From NCBI RefSeq assembly GCF_036670015.1, contig NZ_CP137636.1, positions 1,652,501 through 1,716,500 on the forward strand: a stretch of 64,000 nt of DNA, read 5' to 3'. This DNA comes from Niallia sp. XMNu-256. Lineage in GTDB: Bacteria; Bacillota; Bacilli; Bacillales; Cytobacillaceae. Position 1 is the stretch's first letter, and the number at the start of each line of letters is the position of its first letter. The notes under the pieces are model-generated. The model was not told where the DNA came from. It saw only the letters and a program-made list of their open reading frames with translations, and searched no databases. The position numbers were made by a program, and so were the translations under genes. Positions 1-7,703 of this stretch are shown in pieces.

Positions 1-364
1 TCACCGTTGCCATGTTGGAGGATTAAATGTAAGCTTAGTTATTCCAAGAGAAGTGTTTAAGTCTGCCATCTTAAATAACTCTGCATCCATTATTTTGAGC
101 CATCAGCATCCAAGCGGGGATACATATCCAAGCAGAGAAGATATAGATGTAACTAAAAGATTAGTAGAATGCGGAAAGATCCTAGTGATTGATGTATTGG
201 ATCACTCTGCGCTGTGGTTAATCCTTGTTCCCTTTTGTAGCCCAATACCAAGACAGCAAAACGAAATCATTAATGAGGGTAATGAAGCGAATGAGCGGAA
301 TTATTGGAGGAAAGAAGAAATAAAGAAGTTTCTTACAATAACAAAACAGGATGAAGAAACCTAA
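1..364 (+). pseudogene. Chimeric remnant: radC fragment joined to integrase-like fragment
   Basis: The first ~205 bases are nearly identical to the 3' half of the intact radC-type gene at 21689-22132, including the JAMM-like HQHPSGD motif, but carry substitutions and diverge at about position 205. Downstream the frame continues into a Lys/Glu-rich stretch ([13 protein letters not shown]) that resembles the linker between the arm-binding and catalytic domains of phage-type tyrosine integrases. The 5' part of radC lies outside the window. The fusion has no catalytic integrase domain, so this is recombination debris. The integrase assignment rests on one short motif and is tentative. Confidence 0.65.
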
Positions 365-512
365 GCTAATAAGAGAACAAAAACCCCCTGGTATGTCCAA
401 AAGGGTATAATTCCATCAGGAAGCTACTAAACTTTCCCCTATATCATTATAATGGGGTTATACTTTTTAGTCTTATTTGGGACTATTTTACTATAAACCT
501 TCTACTCTAATA

Positions 513-663
513 TCAAGGTGTTTCAATTTTCCTTTTGTACTCTGATAACAATTCATCTATTGATGTATCACTAACAATAGAAAACAAATCTTCAGTTGTT
601 TTTTTCCGCTTCTTCCCTAATTAATTTTTCAGCCTCATCGTATAATTTGTATTCAAAATGAAA
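513..663 (-). pseudogene. Possible decayed gene fragment
   Basis: On the minus strand two overlapping frames read as acidic/basic helical protein (YDEAEKLIREEAEKN, then EDLFSIVSDTSIDELL) and join if one base is removed from a run of A. No start codon or ribosome binding site is visible and the family is not recognised. This is the only content I can see between the radC remnant and the terminator at 728. Confidence 0.3.
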
Positions 664-727
664 GGACTTTTAACTTGGTTAAACAAAAGGCCAGTATTTA
701 GCTTTATAGTACCTAACCATTTCATGA

Positions 728-800
728 TTTCAAAAAACTAAGACCCTGCGTTTGGGTTTTAGTTTTTTATTCCAATATTTTAATCGAATGGGTATAAAAT
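728..800 (+). repeat. Terminator-plus-motif repeat, copy 1
   Basis: This holds a rho-independent terminator (arms AAGACCC and GGGTTTT, followed by a T run) and then the block TAATCGAATGGGTATAAAAT at 781-800. The whole ~75 bp unit recurs almost unchanged at 5706-5780, so the two copies bracket the lanthipeptide locus. The terminator end probably insulates the locus from upstream transcription. TATAAAAT could serve as a -10 element, but I see no convincing -35. Confidence 0.7.
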
Positions 801-869
801 CCTTTTTTTTGGCGACATTATACCTGCAGATTGTGATTGTATTGAGTTAGATAAAGAGGAGGGGCAGTG

Positions 870-2054
870 ATGCATAATAATGCCTTTACAAATTTGGAAA
901 GGTCGATCTTCCGAGCGAATCCTGACTATGAGTTGGTATCGCTTGAAACTTTGCCGCCGGAAGAGAGAAAGAATCTCGAGTTCCTCACCAGTGACCCTAG
1001 TCACTACGGAATACTCAAACCACGCTCATCCGGACTAACTCCCAAGTCCATTAGCAAAGAGACCGCAAAATTATTGAACATACTCCAACAGCCTAATCAC
1101 CTGCCCAACTTTGTCAAAGAAACGCTTCATGAACAATGCAATCAGTTGATTGCCAAGTTTGTATTGGATGGTATCCTGGAGGTTCTGATCGGTGAGTCTT
1201 TCGTATGCGGCGTGAATGCTTATGAGTTGCTCTATGGTGAAAATCAATTATCAGAGACTGTGGATAGCAGGATCCAACAACTCTCAAGGCATGCGCTCCA
1301 GTATGCACAGTTCCTAGAGATTGATGATGTGAATCAACTAACAGCACGCCTATATTCCTACAACCGAATTCCATTATCCTCCGAGTGGATGCGAATATAT
1401 CCGACAACTGATGCGGTCTTTGAGCGGTTGGTTGCCCAATCAGGTCCCAACTTTAAAAAAATGTTGGACACAAATTGGACAAAAATCTCGGACGGAATCA
1501 ATGGAGGATGGTTGAGCTGGAGTTTGAAGCAGTCAGGCCGAATAGACCGGTCCGCTTTTAATTATAAACTTTATATCAGCCCCAGACCCGAGCCTGAGGT
1601 TATGTGTGCGGCATTTCAAGAATGTACAGCCGTTTTTACCGATCTACAGGTACGGCATTTCAAAGTTGGAAAGGATGCTGTTGGCCTGTTGCGTCCTGAT
1701 AAGATGGTTGCGTACTTTACCACTTTTGAAGAATGTGAGGAAACGGCCCGCCGTCTCCAACAAACACTGCAGGGTTGCCCGGCACAAGGAACACCATTTA
1801 CAGCCGAATTTACAAAAGATGGTCTGCTCTCTTGGGGAATGGACCCTCCGCACTACACGCACCGGTCCGGCTGGCAGGATACTTCCAGCTGGCGCATCTG
1901 GGTGAGTTCCCGTTTAGCTACTGCCCTGCATGTGGCCAAAGCCACATCCTATAGCCGGATTGAACCGTGGCGATTCGCGTTGCAACGCCTCGATCTGGAG
2001 GGGGTAGACACCGACACATGGGCACCGAATAAAAAAATCTGGCAAAAATTGTAA
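870..2054 (+). CDS. HopA1-like phospho-Ser/Thr lyase of lanthipeptide locus
   Basis: This 394-aa protein resembles the HopA1 type III effector family. In class V lanthipeptide clusters a HopA1-like protein (LxmY) eliminates phosphate from phospho-Ser/Thr in the precursor to give dehydroamino acids. The family pattern is visible in the C-terminal half: FNYKLYISPRPE, FKVG, RPDKMVAYF, PFTAEF, DGLLSWGMDPP. The first ~120 residues look like a separate helical region. ATG 870 sits 6-8 bases after GAGGAGGGG; a GTG at 867 is also possible. Only 13 bases separate it from the synthetase gene, implying one operon. The neighbouring synthetase has no lyase domain of its own, which supports a trans-acting role. 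Chemistry on this particular precursor is inferred. Confidence 0.75.
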   Translation: MHNNAFTNLERSIFRANPDYELVSLETLPPEERKNLEFLTSDPSHYGILKPRSSGLTPKSISKETAKLLNILQQPNHLPNFVKETLHEQCNQLIAKFVLDGILEVLIGESFVCGVNAYELLYGENQLSETVDSRIQQLSRHALQYAQFLEIDDVNQLTARLYSYNRIPLSSEWMRIYPTTDAVFERLVAQSGPNFKKMLDTNWTKISDGINGGWLSWSLKQSGRIDRSAFNYKLYISPRPEPEVMCAAFQECTAVFTDLQVRHFKVGKDAVGLLRPDKMVAYFTTFEECEETARRLQQTLQGCPAQGTPFTAEFTKDGLLSWGMDPPHYTHRSGWQDTSSWRIWVSSRLATALHVAKATSYSRIEPWRFALQRLDLEGVDTDTWAPNKKIWQKL

Positions 2055-2067
2055 GGAGGATTAACCG

Positions 2068-4515
2068 ATGTCCAATCAAGATGCTTTCATTCTTCCAGAA
2101 GATGTGGTTTTAATCCCTGTAAGAGATATGCCCAAGCATATCCTGAAACAGGTGGAGTATGAGGAAACTGACTATGTAATCTCTCGCGTGTCGTCACGTC
2201 ATAGATCCAGAATCATCGACGCAGAATTTGCGGACTTGATTCGCGAGTTCAAAACTGCCAAGACCATTGTTCAAGCGATTATCGGCTTTAGCAAGGCAAA
2301 AAAAATGGACCCGGAACAGACATTGGAAAACGGATTTCCAATGCTCCAGCGTTTTATTCATGCGGATATACTGGTACCGAAAAACTCTGAAAAATCCAAA
2401 ACCATCACTTCTTCCTTTAAACCGGGTGTCCACATCGCGGAATATGAAGTGGTACAATGTATTAGCTATACGGAAGACACGGAGCTCTACCAAGTCAAGG
2501 ATGTAAACGGTCATTTGGCCGCCCTGAAGATCGCCCGTCCCGAACGCAACGAGGAAATGAAAAACCTCTTGGTACGGGAGGCTGCTATCTTGAAACACTT
2601 GGATGGTCAGCATGTCCCGAAATTGTTGGATTCTGGAACTTTCCAAAATGCAGACTATCTCGTACTTGAATGGTTCGACGGTGCTACTCTGGCCGTATTT
2701 GTTCAAAATTTGCGGAATCTACGTGAAGGGAAAGATTGTAAAACACGCTTTCGCTTGTGTCGAAACATCCTTGTGGCATACGCTTACCTTCACAAGAAAG
2801 GTATCATTCATGGAGATATTCACGACAAGAACATCTTGGTAGATGATAATACAAACGTCAAAATCATTGATTTTGGCATTTCGTTAATGGATAGGAACGA
2901 TTCCGATCTAACGGAAGCACATCGAGCAGGGTTTGCTTTTTATTTTGAACCAGAATTTGTAGAATCCTATTTGACCCGACAGTTGCCTCCCCGTGCAAAC
3001 TATTTGTCAGATCAGTATTCGTTGGCTGCACTGCTGTATTACATCTTGACAGATTCTTATTACCTGGACTTATCTTATGACAAAAATGAATTGTTCAGAC
3101 AAATAGCAAAGGATGACCCGCTGCCTTTCTCCAATCATGGTATCGAATGGCCCGAGGTAGAAAATGTGCTCAGAAAAGCTTTAAGCAAGACACCAGCCCA
3201 ACGCTTTCCGTCTGTTTCCGAATTTTTGAAATGCTTCAGCAAAATTACAACGGAGCCGGTAATTACGCGGATGCAACCTGAAGAAACGGCAGAACCTGTC
3301 GACTTGAGCAATGCCCAGCGCTTGTTGGACGATGTGTTGGAAAGAATGGGTCATTTGTCAAGCCCTTTGCTGTCGGAAGATTATCCAACGGCTCCTACAT
3401 GCTCTGTTAACTATGGAATGGCAGGCATTGCATATGGGTTGTATCGAATAGCTATGAATCGTAAGGATGCTGAATTACTTTCGGTTGCGGATGTTTGGTT
3501 GAGCAAAGCCGTTGCGCAAACCGAAGCCAAAGCTGAGCGGGCCTTTACCAATGTGCAGCTAGAGCTGACCGCGGAAACTGTAGGGCGTATCTCTCCGTAC
3601 CACACGGCAAGCGGAGTTTATCTAGTGCAAGCCTTGATTAGCCGTGCACGGGGGGATTTCTTCGAACAACATTCGGCGATTGAAAAATTTATGGCTGCAA
3701 CAAATGCATCATGTGAAAACTTAGACTTTAAAATTGACAAGTCGAGTGTACTACCTTGTGACAACTTAGACCTTACACTTGGCAAGTCGAGTGTACTTCT
3801 TGCATGTTCCATTTTGCTTGATTCCATCACTGACAACGAATTGGCGGACAAGAATTCGTTGCTTGCACTAGGGAATGAGTTGATGACAAGCATTTGGAAT
3901 CAACTCAACCTGTTACCAACAATTCAAGAATGCCGGGGGCTTCCCCTTCTTGGCATTGCCCATGGCTGGGGCGGATTGCTGTATGCGGCCATGCGATGGT
4001 GTGAATCTTCAAGCCTCCCGATTCCGTCCCACATTGTCAATCGTCTGTACCAACTGGCTGAACTAGGCGATATAAAAGGAAATGGAATCGGTTGGCGAAG
4101 AGAGTATTCCAAGTACAAGCAACCTGATTATTTACCAGGCTGGTGCAATGGAAGTGCGGGTATGGTCTTCCTCTGGACTCTAGCTCATCAAATACTGAAG
4201 GATGAAAAATTCTTGGTTCTCGCCGAAAAAACAGCATGGAACGTTTGGGAAGAGCCTATATTCTCAGGTAACCTGTGCTGTGGGCTGGCAGGGCAAGCTT
4301 ATGGAATGTTGCATCTGTACAAACACGCAGGGGATACCAATTGGTTGTACCGTGCACAAGAATTTGCTAAGCGGGCGTCAGTCAATATTAAGTCAAATCC
4401 GATAAACATATCGAACAGTCTCTACAAGGGAGAGGTTGGAGTAGCTGTATTACTTTCTGATTTGGCCAAACCTGAAGCCTCCTGCCTCCCACTGTTTGAA
4501 AAAGAGATGTTTTAA
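2068..4515 (+). CDS. Lanthipeptide synthetase: PqqD-like + kinase + LanC-like cyclase
   Basis: This 815-aa protein would phosphorylate Ser/Thr of the precursor and then close thioether rings. Residues 1-105 look like a PqqD-type RiPP recognition domain. Residues ~120-400 are a Ser/Thr kinase with Lys154 (ALKIA), catalytic HGDIHDKN (248-255) and DFG (268-270). Residues ~430-815 form a LanC-like cyclase with His632 in AHGWGG, Cys693 in GWCNGS and Cys737-Cys738 in LCCGLAG. Canonical LanC proteins have Cys-His-Gly at the last site; Cys-Cys-Gly gives an all-Cys zinc site like the ProcM group of LanM enzymes. The N-terminus is too short for the OspF-like lyase of class III/IV enzymes, so the upstream HopA1-like protein probably supplies that step. 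AAGGAGG precedes ATG 2068. Confidence 0.85.
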   Translation: MSNQDAFILPEDVVLIPVRDMPKHILKQVEYEETDYVISRVSSRHRSRIIDAEFADLIREFKTAKTIVQAIIGFSKAKKMDPEQTLENGFPMLQRFIHADILVPKNSEKSKTITSSFKPGVHIAEYEVVQCISYTEDTELYQVKDVNGHLAALKIARPERNEEMKNLLVREAAILKHLDGQHVPKLLDSGTFQNADYLVLEWFDGATLAVFVQNLRNLREGKDCKTRFRLCRNILVAYAYLHKKGIIHGDIHDKNILVDDNTNVKIIDFGISLMDRNDSDLTEAHRAGFAFYFEPEFVESYLTRQLPPRANYLSDQYSLAALLYYILTDSYYLDLSYDKNELFRQIAKDDPLPFSNHGIEWPEVENVLRKALSKTPAQRFPSVSEFLKCFSKITTEPVITRMQPEETAEPVDLSNAQRLLDDVLERMGHLSSPLLSEDYPTAPTCSVNYGMAGIAYGLYRIAMNRKDAELLSVADVWLSKAVAQTEAKAERAFTNVQLELTAETVGRISPYHTASGVYLVQALISRARGDFFEQHSAIEKFMAATNASCENLDFKIDKSSVLPCDNLDLTLGKSSVLLACSILLDSITDNELADKNSLLALGNELMTSIWNQLNLLPTIQECRGLPLLGIAHGWGGLLYAAMRWCESSSLPIPSHIVNRLYQLAELGDIKGNGIGWRREYSKYKQPDYLPGWCNGSAGMVFLWTLAHQILKDEKFLVLAEKTAWNVWEEPIFSGNLCCGLAGQAYGMLHLYKHAGDTNWLYRAQEFAKRASVNIKSNPINISNSLYKGEVGVAVLLSDLAKPEASCLPLFEKEMF

Positions 4516-4619
4516 TATTGTGATTGGCTTATTACCTTGAAGGAAACAACCATTCAGAATTGACCATTTTTATATTGTTTGGTTGTGAAGCATAATATCT
4601 CATATCTTTTCAAATAGTA

Positions 4620-4635
4620 TAATCGAATAGGGAAT
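4620..4635 (+). promoter_or_regulatory. TAATCGAATAGG motif before precursor gene
   Basis: TATAAT at 4618-4623 overlaps the block TAATCGAATAGG, which matches the blocks at 781 and 5761 (TAATCGAATGGG). The site lies about 45 bases before the precursor start, so it may be a separate promoter or operator that lets the precursor be made in excess over the enzymes. No good -35 is visible. Confidence 0.4.
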
Positions 4636-4678
4636 CAATATTCTACTGCCATATCAATACAGAAAGGTTGCTGGTAAA

Positions 4679-5662
4679 ATGTCTGACATCCAGTCACAGC
4701 TTAAACTTACTAGGATGAAACTTGAGTTACTAAACGCGTTAGCCAAAGTGGAGGCACAGGAGTCGGCCCATTCACAAAGAGACATGTTTAGGGCGGTGGA
4801 CTTGGCGACAAACGTAGCATCCCCTAATAACATTGGTGCTGAAGGAGAATGCACATATACTTGTGGATCGACATGCTCAAGAACAGGTGCTGAACAGGTG
4901 GCGGGATATGCATCACCGGATTTACTTGCCGCAATGAAGGCAGAGTTGAAGAACGCGTTAGCCAAAGTGGAGGCACAGGAGTCGGCCCATCCACAAAGAG
5001 ACATGTTTAGGACGGTGGACTTGGCGACAAACGTAGCATCCCGTAACGATTGTGATGATAGAACATGCGGATTCACATGTACAAGTACATGCCCACGAAC
5101 AGTGGGTGACGAACAGGCGCGAAATGCATCACCAGATTTACTTGCCGCAATGAAGGCAGAGTTGAAGAACGCGTTGGCCAAAGTAGAGGCACAGGAGTCG
5201 GCTCATTCACAAAGAGACATGTTTAGGGCGGTGGACTTGGCGACAAACGTAGCATCCCCTAATAACATTGGTGCTGAAGGAGAATGCACATATACTTGTC
5301 AATCGACATGCTCAAGAACAGGTGCTGAACAGGTGGCGGGAAATGCATCACCGGATTTACTTGCCGCAATGAAGGCAGAGTTGAAGAACGCGTTAGCCAA
5401 AGTGGAGGCACAGGAGTCGACCCATGCACAAAGAGACATGTTTAGGACGGTGGACTTGGCGACAAACGTAGCATCCCGTAACGATTGTGATGATAGAACA
5501 TGCGGATTCACATGTACAAGCACATGCCCACGAACAGTGGGTGACGAACAGGCGCGAAATGCATCACCAGATTTACTTGCCTCAATGAAGGCAGAGTTGA
5601 AGAACGCGTTGGCCAAAGTAGAGGCACAGGAGTCGGCTCTTCGAAAAGAAGACAAGGCTTAA
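4679..5662 (+). CDS. Multi-core lanthipeptide precursor (four leader-core units)
   Basis: This 327-aa polypeptide repeats a helical leader (KNALAKVEAQESAH, then RDMFR, then VDLATNVAS) five times and places a Cys/Thr-rich core after each of the first four. Cores alternate. Type A (units 1 and 3) contains GECTYTC-G/Q-STCSRT. Type B (units 2 and 4) contains DDRTCGFTCTSTCPRT. The fifth leader copy ends in a Lys-rich tail with no core. Each core has three Cys at four-residue spacing, with Thr/Ser between them, suited to lanthionine or methyllanthionine rings. Each is followed by a spacer (NASPDLLAAMKAEL) that may hold a cleavage site. AAAGG lies about 11 bases before ATG 4679, a weak site. The start codon and in-register repeats make coding certain; modification is inferred from the adjacent lyase and synthetase. 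Confidence 0.85.
   Translation: MSDIQSQLKLTRMKLELLNALAKVEAQESAHSQRDMFRAVDLATNVASPNNIGAEGECTYTCGSTCSRTGAEQVAGYASPDLLAAMKAELKNALAKVEAQESAHPQRDMFRTVDLATNVASRNDCDDRTCGFTCTSTCPRTVGDEQARNASPDLLAAMKAELKNALAKVEAQESAHSQRDMFRAVDLATNVASPNNIGAEGECTYTCQSTCSRTGAEQVAGNASPDLLAAMKAELKNALAKVEAQESTHAQRDMFRTVDLATNVASRNDCDDRTCGFTCTSTCPRTVGDEQARNASPDLLASMKAELKNALAKVEAQESALRKEDKA
4733..5662 (+). repeat. Tandem coding repeat, 219/216 bp alternating
   Basis: Equivalent AAC codons of the leader lie at 4733, 4952, 5168, 5387 and 5603, giving periods of 219, 216, 219 and 216 bp, or a 435 bp A+B superunit repeated twice. The superunits are nearly identical at the base level, which points to recent duplication of an already duplicated A-B pair. 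Confidence 0.9.
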
Positions 5663-5705
5663 GGTGAAAGACACAGAGGTGGGTTAATCTAACACACCAT
5701 TTAAT

Positions 5706-5780
5706 AATCCAAAAAATCTAAGACCCTGCGTTTGGGTTTTAGTTTTTTATTCCAATGTTTTAATCGAATGGGTATAAAAT
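5706..5780 (+). repeat. Terminator-plus-motif repeat, copy 2
   Basis: This is a near-identical copy of the 728-800 unit and comes ~45 bases after the precursor stop. It acts as the terminator of the lanthipeptide operon and again carries the TAATCGAATGGGTATAAAAT block at 5761-5780. Confidence 0.75.
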
Positions 5781-5804
5781 TCATTTTTTGACATGCTTAT
5801 AAAA

Positions 5805-5848
5805 TCAATTGTCAGAGACTGTGGATAGTTGGATCTCACAACTCTCAT
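5805..5848 (+). pseudogene. Fragment copy of the HopA1-like lyase gene
   Basis: About 40 bases (TCAGAGACTGTGGATAG, then a diverged CAACTCTCA) match 1250-1285 inside the lyase gene. The fragment follows the second terminator repeat and runs directly into the metallopeptidase frame. It suggests that a second copy of the lyase region once lay here and was deleted. Confidence 0.6.
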
Positions 5849-6836
5849 TATAATTCAATCTATAAGGGGATATAAAATATCGGAATTTTTAGATTATGGA
5901 GCAAGGGAAAGAGGGACTTGGTTTCTCATTTATCCACAAAATAAAAAGATAGAAGGGTTTGCACAACCTGAAGTAGTTTATTTAAACGTACCACCGGGTT
6001 CAATTAAAGCTGGACCAGAGGATGATAGAATGTATGTAGTCGATGCAAAAAATAAGAAACCCTATAGTTTTAAAGGTGAAGGTCCTGGTTATGTAGGTTC
6101 CCGTTTCCCGCCTGTACAACCCAATGCCCAAGGACATTTTGATCATATTAAACCCGATGAGCGTGCGTTTTCCTCTATGACTATGTTTGCCATGGTTAGA
6201 CGTACCTTAGATATTTGGGAAGATTATTTCGGACATCGCATTAAGTGGCCTTTCAGTTTTCCTAAACTAGAGCTAATTCCTCGGGTAGAATGGGATAATG
6301 CACATTCGGGACCAGGGTTTATTGAATTTGGTTTTCCATGTGTAGAAAGGGAAAGAAAGTCTTTTAATTGTAAGACTTTAGACTATAGTAACCCTTATTG
6401 TGAGAACTTTGATGTTCTTGCCCATGAAATTGGTCATATAATCAAAAACGCTGTTATTAAACAGCCAGACTCAGAAGCCAAAGAAACCGAGGAGTATCAA
6501 GGACATCATGAAGCATTTGGGGATATAGTGGCTATTGTCGCTTCCTTGCACTTTAATTCAATAGTTGATCATCTCCTTAAAAATACAAAAGGAAATCTGT
6601 TTTCTGTTCATGAGTTATCGCGAGTGGGTGAATTAGATAAGACTCGTACAATTCGTATTGCTTTCAATGATAAAAAATTATCTGATATTAAGCCGATATT
6701 CGATGAGCGTCGAGGAAAGTGGGTAAGAGAGGAGCATCAACTCTCTGAGCCATTTACTGGCGGAGCTTTTGATGTGTTGGTGGAAGTTTTTCAACATAAT
6801 CTAATTGAAAAAGGCCTTATCTCTGAAGAATTGTGA
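5829..6836 (+). CDS. M4-like zinc metallopeptidase, N-terminal part (ends at in-frame TGA)
   Basis: A gluzincin-type metallopeptidase domain is clear: HEIGH at residues 199-203 gives two zinc ligands and the catalytic Glu, and Glu228 in HHEAFGD fits the third ligand of the thermolysin (M4) pattern. A late SEPFTGGAFDVLV motif also resembles M4 relatives. No signal peptide is visible, so action is probably cytoplasmic. TTG 5829 is only formal, since its first ~16 codons come from lyase debris; AAGGGG at 5864-5869 lies 7 bases before an in-frame ATA at 5877, which looks like the original start. The frame stops at TGA 6834-6836 but continues in phase to 7433. The role could be precursor processing or, because of its tail domain, a partner of the caspase-like gene downstream. 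Confidence 0.7.
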   Translation: MDLTTLIIIQSIRGYKISEFLDYGARERGTWFLIYPQNKKIEGFAQPEVVYLNVPPGSIKAGPEDDRMYVVDAKNKKPYSFKGEGPGYVGSRFPPVQPNAQGHFDHIKPDERAFSSMTMFAMVRRTLDIWEDYFGHRIKWPFSFPKLELIPRVEWDNAHSGPGFIEFGFPCVERERKSFNCKTLDYSNPYCENFDVLAHEIGHIIKNAVIKQPDSEAKETEEYQGHHEAFGDIVAIVASLHFNSIVDHLLKNTKGNLFSVHELSRVGELDKTRTIRIAFNDKKLSDIKPIFDERRGKWVREEHQLSEPFTGGAFDVLVEVFQHNLIEKGLISEEL

Positions 6837-7433
6837 AAGCGTTCCTATCATGTTAATAAACCCGAGGAAGTACGAGATATTCAAAGGGAGTTTGAACAGT
6901 GTTATCATGGAAAGGAAGGAGAGTTCAAAGATGCATTACTTAAGGCACGCGACTATTTCGGTCAACTAATGGCAAAAGCTTGGAGTAAAACCTCTCCTAA
7001 TGATTTATATTATTGGAAAGTATTGAACAATATGATTGTGGCTCACCAGGAATTAAGTAACGGCAAATATGAGCAAACAATCCGCGACAGCTTCAAATGG
7101 AGAGAAATTACTACCGATGTATTTTATAGACAAATTATCAAAACACACATTGTAGATGAATTAATTAATTTATCGACTGAAGATGAGATGGGATATATAA
7201 ATTTTCAGAATAGTATAGAGAATAATATAAGTACAATATCGATTTATCAGTTTGTATTAGCCATGAAAGCAATTGCGGAAAACGATCTTTGGGACGACCT
7301 TGTATACTATTTCGAAGAAAAGGGACAAGACAAAATATCGTTTTCTTCTAACCATGTTACTTTGCTAAAAGAAATATTCATTGAAAAGATTAAAGAGGGT
7401 AAGCCATTAATAAGCGTGGACTTCTATTTTTAA
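6837..7433 (+). pseudogene. C-terminal continuation of metallopeptidase with shared tail domain
   Basis: After TGA 6834 the same frame runs on without another stop through ATG 6969 to TAA 7433. If TGA is read through, one protein of ~520 aa results. If translation restarts at ATG 6969, a 154-aa tail protein is made, but no ribosome binding site is visible there. The last ~60 residues (FVLAMKAIAENDLWDDLVYY, then EEKGQDKISFSS) are almost identical to the C-terminus of the caspase-like protein at 7704-8897, also at DNA level. Compared with that copy, one base is missing near 7408, so the end is frameshifted (KPLISVDF instead of KPINKRGL). Confidence 0.65.
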
Positions 7434-7703
7434 GTAAGTGTAGCTGTGGTTGATTACAACAATAACTGGGTACTAACCGCGGTGAAGGTCTAACGATTTT
7501 TGGTCGACTTAGATGATAAAATATTTCTTCTAGCCTTTTACCATGTTGTAATACATCTAAAAAATGTTTCTAGTTTTATGTTTTTCTTATTTTTTTCTTT
7601 GGTGACAAGCACCCCCCTTTATATATTTCATTTGTACATATCTTTACTAAAAAACGCCTAAAATATTTAAAGATTTTGAAACAATTAGGAGGTTTAACTA
7701 AAA

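Noticed and set aside
4654-5655. Two long minus-strand frames with repeated Ser/Ala/Cys-rich sequence opposite the precursor gene
   Set aside because: They mirror the in-register repeats of the plus-strand precursor, have no ribosome binding sites, and the plus-strand gene has clear leader-core logic.
4733-5662. Regular repeats as a CRISPR array
   Set aside because: The period is over 200 bp, repeats and spacers are both coding and conserved, and no cas genes are present.
6834-6836. TGA as a selenocysteine codon
   Set aside because: No SECIS-like hairpin is evident just downstream and no selenium genes are in the window; nonsense mutation or read-through is simpler.
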